Assembly (NCBI GenBank): GCA_022833215.1
Contig: JAIPUZ010000103.1
Span: 29,230-93,229 of the forward strand
Direction of reading: 5' to 3'
From: Mesorhizobium sp.
Lineage (GTDB): Bacteria > Pseudomonadota > Alphaproteobacteria > Rhizobiales > Rhizobiaceae
Length of the DNA: 64,000 bases
Within the stretch, counting starts at the first letter, position 1. Each line of letters starts with the position of its first letter. Positions 27,252 through 39,521 of the stretch are shown one piece after another. The position numbers and the translations under genes are program-made. The notes beneath the pieces are model-generated. The model saw only the letters and a program-made list of their open reading frames with translations. It did not search any database and was not told the origin of the DNA.

Positions 27252-28072
27252 CGGCTGATGGCGGCATTCAGTTCGCCGCCGAGGATGAAGATCGCCGAAA
27301 GGATGTAGAGGAACACGACGGCGATCATGATCGAAGCGAGGCCGGCATAGGTCGAGGCATAGGACGAGAAATTGTCGATATAGGTGGCGAACACGATCGA
27401 CCCGACAAACCATGCGACCAGCGTGAAGGCGATGCCGGGCAGGATGGACACGAAGGTGCGCCGCCCCGCCGGCAGCCAGACATGCACGGCGATCAGCCCG
27501 CCGATGATCACCGCGGCGGCGACCGTATAGCGCCAGAAGGTGATGGTGCCCATGTAGGGAGCGATCCATTCGAACCTCGCCTCGGCCAGCCGCGCCAGCA
27601 GCGGCGCGAAAACCAGAAGCACGCTGATGGCGAAGAAGACGGCCGATCCGATCAGCACGAAGACGAGGCTCTGAACCCGGCGGTAGATGATGCCCCGGTT
27701 TTCCGGAACGCGATAGGCGCGGTTGAGCGAGGTGCGCAGCGCCTCGATGCCGTTGGAGGCGAAGAACGCGGCCAGAACCACGCCATAGGTGAGAAGGTCC
27801 GTGCGCTGCACGGTGAGCACGTTCAGCACCTCGCGCGCGATCGGTTCGGCAATCTGCTCCGGCCATGTGTCGAAGACCAGATGCACTGCCGTATCCGCGA
27901 ATGCCTGCGCGCCGAGAAAGGAGGCCAGCGTCGTGGCGAAGATCAGGAACGGGAACAGCGCCATCAGCGCGGAGATGGCCAGGTGACTGGCCATGGCCCA
28001 TCCGTCGTCATTGTTGAAATGTCCGAGCGCGTCGTAGAGAACACGTTTGACGGCTGCGATCCTGCGTAGCAA
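27218..28072 (-). CDS. YihY/BrkB-family inner-membrane protein
   Basis: This 284-residue integral membrane protein of the YihY (formerly RNase BN) family has six main spans. Typical segments are NNDDGWAMASHLAISALMALFPFLIF, ASNGIEALRTSLNRAYRVPENR, and a C-terminal YASTYAGLASIMIAVVFLYILSAIFILGGELNAA, split here by eye. The family is not a ribonuclease; its role is unknown. The last 34 bases overlap the end of the convergent EamA gene, so both C-terminal coding regions are read from opposite strands. Confidence 0.9.
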   Translation of the reverse strand: MLRRIAAVKRVLYDALGHFNNDDGWAMASHLAISALMALFPFLIFATTLASFLGAQAFADTAVHLVFDTWPEQIAEPIAREVLNVLTVQRTDLLTYGVVLAAFFASNGIEALRTSLNRAYRVPENRGIIYRRVQSLVFVLIGSAVFFAISVLLVFAPLLARLAEARFEWIAPYMGTITFWRYTVAAAVIIGGLIAVHVWLPAGRRTFVSILPGIAFTLVAWFVGSIVFATYIDNFSSYASTYAGLASIMIAVVFLYILSAIFILGGELNAAISRYLEARARVGG

Positions 28073-28146
28073 TGGTACGTCCCGCGATTGAATCGAAGCC
28101 GCGAATATGGGAAGGGTTGGCCCCGAAAGACAAGCCCCGGGGACGA

Positions 28147-28986
28147 ATGGCCGGTCACACAGCAGACTTACCCACCATCATCGTCACGGGGGCATCGTCC
28201 GGCATCGGGGCTCATTGCGCGCGTGCTCTGAAGGCGGCCGGCTGGCGCGTGTTCGCCACCGCGCGCAAGCCCAAGGACATCGAGGCGCTGCAGCGGGAAG
28301 GCTTCGAGGCATTCTATCTCGATTATCGCGAACCGGAATCGATCGCTGCGCTTGTGTCGGCCGTGATGGAGCGCACCGGCGGGCGGCTGGACGCGCTCTA
28401 CAACAACGGCGCCCATGCGCAGGCCGGCGCGGTCGAGGATCTGCCGGTCGATGCGTTGCGCGAGCAGTTCGAGGCCAATGTCTTCGGCTGGCATGACCTC
28501 ACCCGCCGCGTCCTGCCCGCGATGCGGGCGCAGGGCCATGGCCGGCTGGTGCATTGCTCTTCCATTCTCGGCCTGATGCCGGCGCGCCTGCGCGGTGCCT
28601 ATTGCGCGTCGAAGCATGCGGTGGAGGGGCTGATGCTGGCGTTGCGCATGGAACTGGAGGGCAGCGGCATCCATGTCTCGCTGATCGAGCCCGGTCCCGT
28701 GACCTCCGGCATTCACAGGAACGGAATGCCCTGGTTCCTGAGACATGTCGACTACGGCAATTCGCATTACCGTGACGATTACCGGGCGCAGCTTGCGCAG
28801 GTCAGGGACGATGGCGAGAGGGCGCGGTCAGATCCGCAGGTCGTCTACAAGGCGCTCCGACATGCGCTTGTGTCGCGGAGCCCCCGCCCGCACTATGTGG
28901 TAACCATGCCTGCCAGGCTGGGCATGCTGATGAAGCGCCTGCTGCCTTCCGGCATGCTCTATCGAATCCTCTCGAAAGCGGCCTGA
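28147..28986 (+). CDS. Short-chain dehydrogenase/reductase (SDR)
   Basis: This 279-residue classical SDR has the nucleotide-binding TGASSGIGAHCARAL (about residues 14-28), a DYREPES segment for cofactor choice, LYNNGAHAQAG in place of the usual NNAG, and the catalytic Ser in HCSSILGLMP with YCASK as the YxxxK motif. The C-terminal SRSPRPHYVVTMPARLGMLMKRLLPS is typical of a proteobacterial subgroup annotated as SDR family oxidoreductase of unknown substrate. The ATG at 28147 is chosen over the in-frame ATG at 28072, which would overlap the YihY start. Confidence 0.88.
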   Translation: MAGHTADLPTIIVTGASSGIGAHCARALKAAGWRVFATARKPKDIEALQREGFEAFYLDYREPESIAALVSAVMERTGGRLDALYNNGAHAQAGAVEDLPVDALREQFEANVFGWHDLTRRVLPAMRAQGHGRLVHCSSILGLMPARLRGAYCASKHAVEGLMLALRMELEGSGIHVSLIEPGPVTSGIHRNGMPWFLRHVDYGNSHYRDDYRAQLAQVRDDGERARSDPQVVYKALRHALVSRSPRPHYVVTMPARLGMLMKRLLPSGMLYRILSKAA

Positions 28987-29022
28987 CCGATACTGCCCGA
29001 CACAGAAACCGGACATTTTTCC

Positions 29023-29214
29023 ATGACAACCGTCTTCAACATCATCGCCGTCATCTTCATGTTCGCTGTGGTCGTGGTTCTTATCCGCGGCCTCATCAAC
29101 ATGATGCGCGGCGGTTCGGGCAATACGTCCAACAAGCTGATGCAGGCGCGCATCATTCTTCAGTTCGTGGCGCTGGTTTTCCTGCTGCTCGCCGTCTATT
29201 TCGCTGGCAGATAG
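29023..29214 (+). CDS. Twin-transmembrane (HIG1-like) small protein
   Basis: This 63-residue protein has two membrane spans (about residues 5-24 and 44-60) joined by the loop RGLINMMRGGSGNTSNKLMQAR. The loop and spacing match the HIG1-type twin-transmembrane proteins of alphaproteobacteria, relatives of mitochondrial cytochrome-oxidase-associated factors. Whether it associates with respiratory complexes here is not shown. It starts 36 bases after the SDR gene and is followed by pduO 18 bases later, so these genes probably share a message. Confidence 0.82.
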   Translation: MTTVFNIIAVIFMFAVVVVLIRGLINMMRGGSGNTSNKLMQARIILQFVALVFLLLAVYFAGR

Positions 29215-29232
29215 CATTTCCCGGAGCATGGC

Positions 29233-29814
29233 ATGGTCAGGCTGAACAAGATTTACACCCGCACCGGAGATAAAGGCACCACCGGTCTCGGCAGCGGCGA
29301 GCGGCGGCTCAAATGCGACCAGCGGGTGGAGGCTTACGGCGCCGTCGACGAGGCAAACGCCTGCATCGGCATGGCGCGCGTGCATACTGCCGCTTCCAGT
29401 CCAGACATCGACGCCATGCTCGGCCGCATCCAGAACGACCTGTTCGACCTCGGGGCCGACCTGTCGACACCCGACACCGGCAGGAAGCTCGACTATGAGC
29501 CATTGCGCATCGTCGCCTCGCAGGTCGAGCGTGTGGAGCGTGACATCGATCTCCTGAACAGGGATCTCCAGCCACTGCGCTCCTTCGTGCTGAACGGCGG
29601 CACGCCGGCTGCCGCCGCGCTGCATCTGGCCCGCACGGTCGCGCGCCGCGCAGAGCGCGAGATGGTGGCGCTGGCGCAGGTCGAGGGCGAGCATGTCAAC
29701 CCGGAAGGCATCCGCTACATCAACCGTGTGTCGGACCTGCTGTTCGTGGCCGCAAGGGCGGTCAATGACAACGGAAACGCCGATGTGCTATGGGTTCCGG
29801 GCAAGAACCGCTGA
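29233..29814 (+). CDS. pduO: Cob(I)alamin adenosyltransferase, PduO type
   Basis: This enzyme transfers adenosine from ATP to cob(I)alamin to make coenzyme B12. The 193-residue protein has the PduO signature KIYTRTGDKGTTGLGSGERR (residues 6-25), VEAYGAVDEANACIG, and RTVARRAEREMVAL followed by YINRVSDLLFVAARAVN, which include the ATP-binding and helix-bundle residues. It is the PduO and not the CobA fold. A GGAG site precedes the ATG. Adenosylcobalamin would be needed for enzymes such as methylmalonyl-CoA mutase, not seen in the window. Confidence 0.93.
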   Translation: MVRLNKIYTRTGDKGTTGLGSGERRLKCDQRVEAYGAVDEANACIGMARVHTAASSPDIDAMLGRIQNDLFDLGADLSTPDTGRKLDYEPLRIVASQVERVERDIDLLNRDLQPLRSFVLNGGTPAAAALHLARTVARRAEREMVALAQVEGEHVNPEGIRYINRVSDLLFVAARAVNDNGNADVLWVPGKNR

Positions 29815-29981
29815 GAGACCGTTCGTAGACTCTGTCGTAGCATCCCATCCGATGGCGTTTTCCGCGCTTCCGCTGCGCACCGACCGACAGCCGGCTGCTC
29901 TGCGGTTTCCGAAACCATCGCCGCACGGCTTGCCGGAGCGGGTTTCGAAACAGTCTGTGAGGCCGCGGTTGCAGGAGCCCC

Positions 29982-30752
29982 ATGTTCATTCCGCTGCATG
30001 ACACCAACCGTCTGCGCTACATCAGGTTTCCCTGCGTCACAGTCGGGCTGATCGTGCTCAACATCCTCGTCTATTGCATGACCACGCTGGGCGGCGAGGA
30101 TTTTTCCAATGCCGCCATGCTCGGCTTCGGCTTCATCCCTTCCGTGGTCCATCATTATGCCGAGCTGGCGCCGCAGTTCGTCGTGGTGCCGGAGCGCTGG
30201 AGCTACCTCACCTATTCATTCCTGCACCTCGATATCCTGCATCTCGGCGGCAATATGCTGTTCCTGTGGGTGTTCGGCGATAATGTCGAGGATGCCATGG
30301 GGCATCTGCGTTTTCTTGTCTTCTATCTGCTGAGCGCAGCGGCCGGCGCCCTCTTGCACGGGCTGGTGGCGTCGGAGTCGCAGGCGCCGCTGATCGGAGC
30401 CTCGGGCGCGGTGGCCGGCGTGGTGGTTGCCTATCTCCTGCTTTATCCGCGCAACAAGGTCTGGATACTTGCCTTTGCGCGCATACCCGTGCGCGTACCC
30501 GCCTGGTGGGCGCTGGCGGCGTGGGTTGCCCTGCAGTTCGTGATGTTCCTCGGCATGTCCGAGGATCAGATCTCATGGGCCTGCCATGTCGGGGGCGTGC
30601 TCGCGGGTGCGGCGATGGTCGTTGTTTTCAAGCGCCGTGACGTGCCGCTGCTCGCGTCACCCGAGGCAGTCGCCGAAGACGCGACGTCCGCAACGGCCGG
30701 CAATGTGGAGGTTGCCGAAAGCAAGCCGGCTTCACGCTGGGGAAGACAGTAG
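29982..30752 (+). CDS. Rhomboid-family intramembrane serine protease
   Basis: This 256-residue membrane protein has six spans and the rhomboid catalytic dyad: S141 in LIGASGAVAGVV and H202 in WACHVGGVLAG. The family motif HLDILHLGGNMLFLWVFGDNVED spans the loop before the third helix, with the conserved HxxxN. A soluble acidic tail follows the last span. Rhomboids cleave membrane proteins within the bilayer; no substrate is evident. The preceding 167-base gap shows no recognisable gene. Confidence 0.93.
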   Translation: MFIPLHDTNRLRYIRFPCVTVGLIVLNILVYCMTTLGGEDFSNAAMLGFGFIPSVVHHYAELAPQFVVVPERWSYLTYSFLHLDILHLGGNMLFLWVFGDNVEDAMGHLRFLVFYLLSAAAGALLHGLVASESQAPLIGASGAVAGVVVAYLLLYPRNKVWILAFARIPVRVPAWWALAAWVALQFVMFLGMSEDQISWACHVGGVLAGAAMVVVFKRRDVPLLASPEAVAEDATSATAGNVEVAESKPASRWGRQ

Positions 30753-30963
30753 CGCTGCGGCATTTCAACCGATTTTGTTTGCACTGCACATATTGACGGG
30801 TCTGGAGGCCCAAACTACGGTTCCGCCCGCCTGCGGAAGCCCTCCCGCCACTACAGGTCGCCGAAAAGCGGTATATTGGCGCTGGAATGTCGGCTTTGGA
30901 CAATTTTGACAGGGAAAGCGCTGTTATTGCGCCCCCAATGACATCTCGAGAGGTGAGTGCAAC

Positions 30964-31713
30964 ATGAAAGTTCTCGTCCCCGTCAAGCGGGTTGTAGATG
31001 CGAATGTGAAGGTTCGCGTGAAGGCGGACGGCTCGGGTGTTGAGCTTGCCAATGTGAAGATGGCGATGAACCCGTTCGACGAGATCGCGGTCGAGGAGGC
31101 GATCCGCCTGAAGGAAGCCGGCAAGGTGACGGAGATCGTCGTCATCTCCATCGGCCCGCAGCAGGCGCAGGAAACGCTGCGCACGGCGCTGGCCATGGGT
31201 GCCGACCGCGCCATTCTGGTGAAGGTGGACGAGACGGTCGAGCCGCTTGGCGTCGCCAAGGTGCTCAAGGGCGTGGTCGAGGCCGAGCAGCCCGGTCTCG
31301 TCGTCATGGGCAAGCAGGCGATCGACGACGACAGCAACCAGACCGGCCAGATGCTGGCAGCGCTTCTGGGCTGGGCACAGGGCACCTTTGCCTCGAAGGT
31401 CGAGATCGACGGCGACAAGGCCAAAGTCACCCGCGAGGTTGACGGTGGGTTGCAGACGGTGGAACTGAAGCTGCCGGCCATCGTGACCACGGACCTTCGC
31501 CTCAACGAGCCGCGCTATGCTTCGCTGCCCAACATCATGAAGGCGAAGAAGAAGCCTCTGGACGAGAAGAGCCCGGCCGATTTCGGCGCTGATGTGGCAC
31601 CGCGCCTGAAGGTTGTGAAGACCGAAGAGCCCGGCGGCCGCAAGGCGGGCGTCAAGGTTGGCTGCGTCGCCGAACTGGTGGACAAGCTCAAGAACGAAGC
31701 CGGCGTGCTCTAA
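30964..31713 (+). CDS. etfB: Electron transfer flavoprotein, beta subunit
   Basis: EtfB, with EtfA, accepts electrons from acyl-CoA and other dehydrogenases and passes them to ETF-ubiquinone oxidoreductase. The 249-residue protein begins [19 protein letters not shown] and has the AMP-binding region [18 protein letters not shown] and the recognition-loop segment [14 protein letters not shown]. The ending [13 protein letters not shown] is typical. etfA starts 21 bases downstream. The 211-base leader contains TTGACA near 30905 but no convincing -10. Confidence 0.96.
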   Translation: MKVLVPVKRVVDANVKVRVKADGSGVELANVKMAMNPFDEIAVEEAIRLKEAGKVTEIVVISIGPQQAQETLRTALAMGADRAILVKVDETVEPLGVAKVLKGVVEAEQPGLVVMGKQAIDDDSNQTGQMLAALLGWAQGTFASKVEIDGDKAKVTREVDGGLQTVELKLPAIVTTDLRLNEPRYASLPNIMKAKKKPLDEKSPADFGADVAPRLKVVKTEEPGGRKAGVKVGCVAELVDKLKNEAGVL

Positions 31714-31734
31714 GCGAAGCGGAAAGGGACAAAA

Positions 31735-32664
31735 ATGGCAATTCTTCTGATCGCAGAACATGACAACGCCTCGCTGTCGGACCAGACGGCCAAGGCGCTC
31801 TCCGCCGCTCTCCAGATCGGCTCCGACGTCGATGTTCTGGTCGCCGGCAAGGGCGCGAAGGCCGCTGCCGACGCCGCTGCAAAGCTCAAGGGCGTGCGCA
31901 AGGTGCTGCTGGCCGAGGCCGACGAACTGGCCGAGCGTCTGGCCGAGCCGTATGCGGCACTGATCGTTTCGCTGGCCGGCAATTACGACACCATCGTCGC
32001 CCCGGCGACCTCTAGCGGAAAGAACGTCGCCCCGCGCGTTGCCGCCCTGCTCGACGTGGCGCAGATCTCCGAGATCATCGAGGTCGTGTCGCCCGACACC
32101 TTCAAGCGTCCGATCTATGCCGGCAACGCCATCCAGACCGTTCAGTCGACCGATGCCAGGAAGGTCATCACCGTGCGCACCGCCTCCTTCCAGGCTGCGC
32201 CCGAAGGCGGCTCGGCCACGGTCGAGACGGCTGCGGCTGCCGCCAATCCCGGCGTGTCCTCCTTCGTCGAGAACAAGCTGTCGGAGAGCGACCGTCCGGA
32301 ACTGACCTCCGCGAAGATCATCATCTCGGGTGGCCGCGCGCTGGGCTCGGCCGAGAAGTTCCAGGAGGTGATCCTGCCGCTGGCCGACAAGCTGGGCGCC
32401 GCCGTCGGTGCCTCGCGCGCTGCCGTGGACGCCGGCTATGCGCCCAACGACTGGCAGGTCGGCCAGACCGGCAAGGTGGTCGCGCCCGACCTCTACATCG
32501 CCTGCGGCATCTCCGGCGCCATCCAGCATCTGGCCGGCATGAAGGACTCCAAGGTGATCGTCGCCATCAACAAGGACGAGGAAGCCCCCATCTTCCAGGT
32601 GGCGGACTACGGCATCGTCGGCGATCTCTTCACCGTCCTGCCGGAACTCGAAAAGGCGCTTTGA
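31735..32664 (+). CDS. etfA: Electron transfer flavoprotein, alpha subunit
   Basis: EtfA is the FAD-binding partner of EtfB. The 309-residue protein has an N-terminal domain ([17 protein letters not shown]) and a C-terminal FAD domain with [41 protein letters not shown] (split across the flavin site), and [17 protein letters not shown], followed by [21 protein letters not shown]. All match the family's flavin-contacting segments. It is co-transcribed with etfB, and a terminator follows. Confidence 0.97.
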   Translation: MAILLIAEHDNASLSDQTAKALSAALQIGSDVDVLVAGKGAKAAADAAAKLKGVRKVLLAEADELAERLAEPYAALIVSLAGNYDTIVAPATSSGKNVAPRVAALLDVAQISEIIEVVSPDTFKRPIYAGNAIQTVQSTDARKVITVRTASFQAAPEGGSATVETAAAAANPGVSSFVENKLSESDRPELTSAKIIISGGRALGSAEKFQEVILPLADKLGAAVGASRAAVDAGYAPNDWQVGQTGKVVAPDLYIACGISGAIQHLAGMKDSKVIVAINKDEEAPIFQVADYGIVGDLFTVLPELEKAL

Positions 32665-32694
32665 CCGCAACACGCAGAGCGTATTAAACTGTGA

Positions 32695-32728
32695 GGGACG
32701 GGGTAGACGAAGTCGCCCCGTCCTTTTA
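32695..32728 (+). terminator. Rho-independent terminator after etfBA
   Basis: GGACGGGG (32696-32703) pairs with CCCCGTCC (32716-32723) and is followed by TTTTAGTTT. It lies 32 bases beyond the etfA stop, so the next dehydrogenase gene is probably expressed separately or by read-through. Confidence 0.85.
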
Positions 32729-32766
32729 GTTTGCGCTGCACAAATTTCAGTCAGACGGGGTCAGGA

Positions 32767-33645
32767 ATGAGCAAGATCGGAACGGTCGGCATCGTCGGGG
32801 CGGGACAGATGGGTGGCGGCATCGCCCATGTCTCCGCGTTGTCGGGCTTCGATGTGCTGGTTTACGACATCTCGTCGGACCGCATCGAGAAGGGGCTGGC
32901 CACGATCAGCGGCAACATGGCCCGGCAGGTGTCGTCGGGCAAGCTCGACGAGCAGGTGCGCAAGGATGCGCTATCGCGTATCTCCGCGGCCCACTCCATG
33001 TCCGATCTCGCCGCTGCCGACCTCGTCATCGAGGCTGCGACCGAGGACGAGGCGGTCAAGCGCAAGATCTATGCCGAGCTTTGCCCGCAGCTGAACCCGA
33101 CGGCGATCCTTGCCACCAACACCTCCTCGATCTCCATCACCCGGCTGGCCGCACAGACCGACCGCCCGGAGCGCTTCATCGGCATTCATTTCATGAACCC
33201 GGTTCCGGTCATGAAGCTGGTGGAACTGGTGCGCGGCATCGCCACGGAGGACCAGACTTTCGAGGCGGCCAAGGCTTATGTGAACAAGCTCGACAAGACG
33301 ATCACGGTGTCGGAGGATTTCCCGGCCTTCATCGTCAACCGCATCCTTTTGCCGATGATCAACGAGGCCATCTACACCCTCTATGAAGGTGTGGGCTCGG
33401 TGGAAGCCATCGATACGGCAATGCGGCTCGGCGCCAACCATCCGATGGGCCCGCTGCAGCTTGCCGACTTCATCGGTCTCGACACCTGCCTGTCGATCAT
33501 GCAGGTGCTGCATGACGGCCTTTCGGACTCGAAATATCGTCCGTGTCCGCTGCTGGTGAAATATGTCGAGGCCGGCTGGCTCGGCCGCAAGACCGGACGC
33601 GGATTCTACGATTACCGCGGTGAGCATCCGGTGCCGACGCGCTGA
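32767..33645 (+). CDS. hbd: 3-hydroxybutyryl-CoA dehydrogenase
   Basis: This enzyme interconverts acetoacetyl-CoA and 3-hydroxybutyryl-CoA with NAD(P). The 292-residue protein has the Rossmann motif [16 protein letters not shown] (residues 6-21), an acidic residue for NAD in VLVYDIS, the 3-HCDH signature [11 protein letters not shown], the catalytic His in [12 protein letters not shown] and the C-terminal [16 protein letters not shown]. The ATG at 32767 is preceded by CAGG; an in-frame ATG at 32731 lies within the preceding terminator tail. Placement after etfBA suits short-chain acyl-CoA oxidation or PHB cycling. Confidence 0.94.
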   Translation: MSKIGTVGIVGAGQMGGGIAHVSALSGFDVLVYDISSDRIEKGLATISGNMARQVSSGKLDEQVRKDALSRISAAHSMSDLAAADLVIEAATEDEAVKRKIYAELCPQLNPTAILATNTSSISITRLAAQTDRPERFIGIHFMNPVPVMKLVELVRGIATEDQTFEAAKAYVNKLDKTITVSEDFPAFIVNRILLPMINEAIYTLYEGVGSVEAIDTAMRLGANHPMGPLQLADFIGLDTCLSIMQVLHDGLSDSKYRPCPLLVKYVEAGWLGRKTGRGFYDYRGEHPVPTR

Positions 33646-33690
33646 GGCGTCATTCTCTCCGGATATTCGCCTGCCTTTGGGGGGAGGGGC

Positions 33691-34170
33691 ATGGCTGTTC
33701 GATGCAGATGGGTGCCGCTGGTCGCGGCGGGTCTGTGGATGTGGCCGACAGCGCCGGTCCCGGCGCAGACGAAGATCGGCGATGCCGACATGTCTGCGCT
33801 GGAGGGCAACTGTAACAGACTTGCCATAGGCGCCCTCGATCTTACGGATGCCTGCTCCGGGAAACTGTTGAGCGTCGCCTACCCCGACGGCCGGGTAGGC
33901 TTCTATTTCGTTCTGAATGACGGCAGGATCGTTACGTTCACGGGCATGGATGGCGACAATCCAACCCCCGATACCGATGTCGTCAATCTGGACAGGCTGA
34001 TCATGACGCGCACGGACACGCCCGACCAGCCGGACGTGTCCGATGCGTCGGGCACGTGCGCATTCGGAAATCCGTTCAAGGGCGCGATGACGGTTTCATG
34101 CGAAGGCAGCCTGCCTGAGGGCATCGGCTTTGCCGGCAACTTCACGACGGACGGACAGCCGCCGAAATAA
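33691..34170 (+). CDS. Exported protein of unknown function with four cysteines
   Basis: This 159-residue protein begins with a signal peptide (basic MAVRCRW, a hydrophobic core to about residue 20, and a likely cleavage after VPA at residue 25). The mature part has four cysteines in EGNCNRL, TDACSG, SGTCAFG and VSCEGS, which could form two periplasmic disulfides, and a strand-rich middle (GRVGFYFVLNDGRIVTFTGMDGD). I do not recognise the family. The start follows a GGGGAGGGGC element, a strong ribosome binding site. A hairpin terminator lies just after it, and secA converges from the other side. Confidence 0.75.
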   Translation: MAVRCRWVPLVAAGLWMWPTAPVPAQTKIGDADMSALEGNCNRLAIGALDLTDACSGKLLSVAYPDGRVGFYFVLNDGRIVTFTGMDGDNPTPDTDVVNLDRLIMTRTDTPDQPDVSDASGTCAFGNPFKGAMTVSCEGSLPEGIGFAGNFTTDGQPPK

Positions 34171-34173
34171 ACG

Positions 34174-34199
34174 AAAGCGCGCATTTTCATGCGCGCTTC
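34174..34199. terminator. Hairpin between the exported-protein gene and secA
   Basis: AGCGCGCAT (34176-34184) pairs with ATGCGCGCT (34189-34197) around a four-base loop. There is an A-run on the left and only a short T-run on the right, so it may serve the plus-strand gene and secA's minus-strand end. Confidence 0.65.
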
Positions 34200-34239
34200 C
34201 GGATAATGGATTTTGGCCTGTGGAAACGAACTGTGCCTG

Positions 34240-36966
<2,727 letters not shown>

Positions 36967-37219
36967 GAAATGGCCCTTTCGATTGCAATCCTGAGTATCG
37001 CGGCGGAAGCCGGATTGCTCCGTCATATCCACCTTTGCGCATAGGGAATACCATAAACCGCAACGAAAACGGTTATGGACGCAAAGTCGTGGGACAGATA
37101 AGAGTCGGCACCACCGATGTCAACGGCGCGATCTTTTTCACGCGGGTGCGCGGAATTCCGCCACATTTACGCTGACTGAAAGTGCTTAACCTGTCTGCAA
37201 TCTCCACCGGAGTTCTTTC

Positions 37220-38128
37220 ATGCCCTTTTCTTATCGCCGCGTCACGCTCGCCAGCCTCGGTCTGGCGGTGAGCCTGTCCGCTCTGGCAGTGGCTCCGCTC
37301 GCGGCCCAGGAGCAGGCTCCCGCCGCGCAGGCAACCGAAGCGCCCGCGCCTGTCGATCCGAAGGCCGTGGTGGCCACCGTCGACGGACAGCCGATCACTG
37401 AGGCCGATCTGGAACTGGCGCAGAGCGAGCTTGCCCAGCAGTTCGCGCAGCTTCCTGAAGCGCAGCGCCGGGCTGCGGCCCTGTCGGCGGCGATCGAGGT
37501 CAAGGTCCTGTCCAGCAAGGCGGTTGCCGAAGGTCTGGACAAGGACGAGGACTTCCAGCGTCGTGCCGCCTTCCTCCAGGAGCGCGCCCTGCATGGCCAG
37601 TTTGTCGAGAAGGAAGTTGTCGACAAGATCACCGACGATGAAATCCGCGCCCGCTACGACAAGGAAATCGCTGCCGCCACGCCGGTCAACGAGGTCCATG
37701 CCCGTCACATTCTGGTCAAGACCAAGGAAGAGGCGGACAAGATCGTCAAGGATCTCGATGGCGGTGCGGAGTTCGAGAAGCTCGCCAACGAGCACACGAC
37801 CGATCCGAGCGGCAAGACCAGCGGCGGCGATCTGGGCTATTTCGGCCCCGGCCAGATGGTGCCGGAGTTCGAGAAGGCCGCTTTCGACATCGAGGTCGGC
37901 AGCTATGGCAAGGAGCCGGTGCAGACCCAGTTCGGCTGGCACGTCATCAAGGTCGAGGACAAGCGCGCCAGGCAGCCGCCGGCCTTCGACACGGTCAAGG
38001 AGCAGGTCAAGCAGCTCCTGATCCGCGACAAGTATTTCGCCGTGGTGAAGGATGCCCGCAGCGCCGCCAAGATCGACATCCCCGATGCCGAGCTGAAGAA
38101 GGCCGTAGAAAGCGCCGACGGCGAATAA
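37220..38128 (+). CDS. Periplasmic peptidyl-prolyl isomerase, parvulin (PrsA/SurA-like)
   Basis: This 302-residue exported foldase has a signal peptide (hydrophobic core residues 9-28, likely cleavage after LAA at about 29), a Pro/Ala linker, an N-terminal chaperone-like helix region ([18 protein letters not shown]), and a parvulin domain (about residues 150-245) with [40 protein letters not shown] and [12 protein letters not shown]. It probably helps fold exported proteins; location beside secA fits. A single TTAACC lies upstream near 37181, too little to call a CtrA site. A strong terminator follows. Confidence 0.92.
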   Translation: MPFSYRRVTLASLGLAVSLSALAVAPLAAQEQAPAAQATEAPAPVDPKAVVATVDGQPITEADLELAQSELAQQFAQLPEAQRRAAALSAAIEVKVLSSKAVAEGLDKDEDFQRRAAFLQERALHGQFVEKEVVDKITDDEIRARYDKEIAAATPVNEVHARHILVKTKEEADKIVKDLDGGAEFEKLANEHTTDPSGKTSGGDLGYFGPGQMVPEFEKAAFDIEVGSYGKEPVQTQFGWHVIKVEDKRARQPPAFDTVKEQVKQLLIRDKYFAVVKDARSAAKIDIPDAELKKAVESADGE

Positions 38129-38150
38129 GGCAGCTCCGTACACTGGAAAC

Positions 38151-38183
38151 CGAAAGGCCGGTCACAGGACCGGCCTTTTGCTT
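38151..38183 (+). terminator. Rho-independent terminator after the parvulin gene
   Basis: AAAGGCCGGTC (38153-38163) pairs perfectly with GACCGGCCTTT (38168-38178) around a four-base loop and continues into T-rich sequence. Confidence 0.9.
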
Positions 38184-38274
38184 TACAGGCATTCACAGGC
38201 CGTCAAACGCCTTGCGTGACGCTGCGCTATCGGGCAAATCCTGTCACGTTCCATCTTCACTGAGCCGAGGCCAC

Positions 38275-39516
38275 ATGTCCGCCGCCATTTCCCCGCTTGC
38301 CCCGAAGAAATACCCGAAGATGCCGGTCATCGAGGGGGTGCGAATGGCGACCGCCGAGGCGGGCATCAAGTACAGGGGCCGAACCGACCTGCTGGCCATG
38401 GTCTTCGATGCCGGCACTGCGGTGGCCGGCGTGTTCACCCGCTCGAAATGCCCTTCCGCACCGGTCGATTTCTGCCGTGAGAACCTGCCCGGCGGCAAAG
38501 CGCGCGTGCTGGTGGTCAACTCCGGCAACGCCAATGCGTTCACCGGCAGGAAGGGGCGCGAGACGACCTCCGCCACCGGCAAGGCTGCCGCGAAGGCGGC
38601 GGGCTGCAACGAGAGCGAGGTGTTCCTCGCTTCCACCGGCGTGATCGGCGAGCCGCTCGATCCCGGCAAGTTCAGCCATCTGCTGGACGATCTGGTGCGC
38701 GACGCCCGGCCCGACCTGTGGAAAGAGGCTGCCAGCGCCATCATGACCACCGACACCTATCCCAAGGTGGCGACGGCGACGGTGAAGCTCGGCGACGTGG
38801 ACGTGGCCATCAACGGCATCGCCAAGGGCGCCGGCATGATCGCGCCGGACATGGCGACCATGCTCTCCTTCGTCGCCACGGATGCGCCGATCGCGGCACC
38901 CGTGTTGCAGGCGCTGCTGTCTGGCGGCGCGGCGAAGACCTTCAACGCGGTGACCGTCGATTCCGACACCTCGACCAGCGACACGCTGCTGCTGTTTGCA
39001 ACCGGGGCCGCCTCGAAACGCGGTGCCCCTTCCATCACCGATGTGAAGGATCCGCGCCTGTCGTCCTTCAAGCGGGCGCTGGGCAAGATCCTGAAGTCGC
39101 TGGCGCTGCAGGTTGTGCGCGACGGCGAGGGCGCGCGCAAGCAGATCGAAATCACCGTCGAAGGTGCCAAATCGGCGCGCTCGGCCAAGAAAATCGCGCT
39201 TTCCATCGCCAACTCGCCGCTGGTCAAGACGGCGGTGGCCGGCGAGGATGCCAACTGGGGACGCGTCGTCATGGCCGTCGGCAAGGCCGGCGAGCCGGCC
39301 GACCGGGACCGGCTGTCGATCTGGTTCGGCGACAACCGCCTCGCCCATGAGGGCGAACGCGACCCTTCCTATTCGGAAGAGGCGACATCCGCCTATATGA
39401 CGCGCGACGAGATCGTCATTCGTGTCGACCTCGGCATCGGCCGGGGCAAGGCCACGGTGTGGACCTGCGACCTGACCAAGGAATATGTGGCCATCAACGG
39501 GGATTACCGGAGCTGA
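38275..39516 (+). CDS. argJ: Glutamate N-acetyltransferase / amino-acid acetyltransferase ArgJ
   Basis: ArgJ transfers the acetyl group from N-acetylornithine to glutamate, recycling it in arginine synthesis. The 413-residue precursor cleaves itself at the conserved [16 protein letters not shown], freeing Thr as the nucleophile of the beta chain. Other family segments are [39 protein letters not shown] and [17 protein letters not shown]. The ATG at 38275 gives the usual N-terminus [18 protein letters not shown] gene starts six bases after the stop codon. Confidence 0.96.
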   Translation: MSAAISPLAPKKYPKMPVIEGVRMATAEAGIKYRGRTDLLAMVFDAGTAVAGVFTRSKCPSAPVDFCRENLPGGKARVLVVNSGNANAFTGRKGRETTSATGKAAAKAAGCNESEVFLASTGVIGEPLDPGKFSHLLDDLVRDARPDLWKEAASAIMTTDTYPKVATATVKLGDVDVAINGIAKGAGMIAPDMATMLSFVATDAPIAAPVLQALLSGGAAKTFNAVTVDSDTSTSDTLLLFATGAASKRGAPSITDVKDPRLSSFKRALGKILKSLALQVVRDGEGARKQIEITVEGAKSARSAKKIALSIANSPLVKTAVAGEDANWGRVVMAVGKAGEPADRDRLSIWFGDNRLAHEGERDPSYSEEATSAYMTRDEIVIRVDLGIGRGKATVWTCDLTKEYVAINGDYRS

Positions 39517-39521
39517 GCGCA

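Noticed and set aside
29050-29232. Cobalamin riboswitch before pduO
   Set aside because: The gene starts 18 bases after the twin-transmembrane gene; there is no room for, and no sign of, a B12 box.
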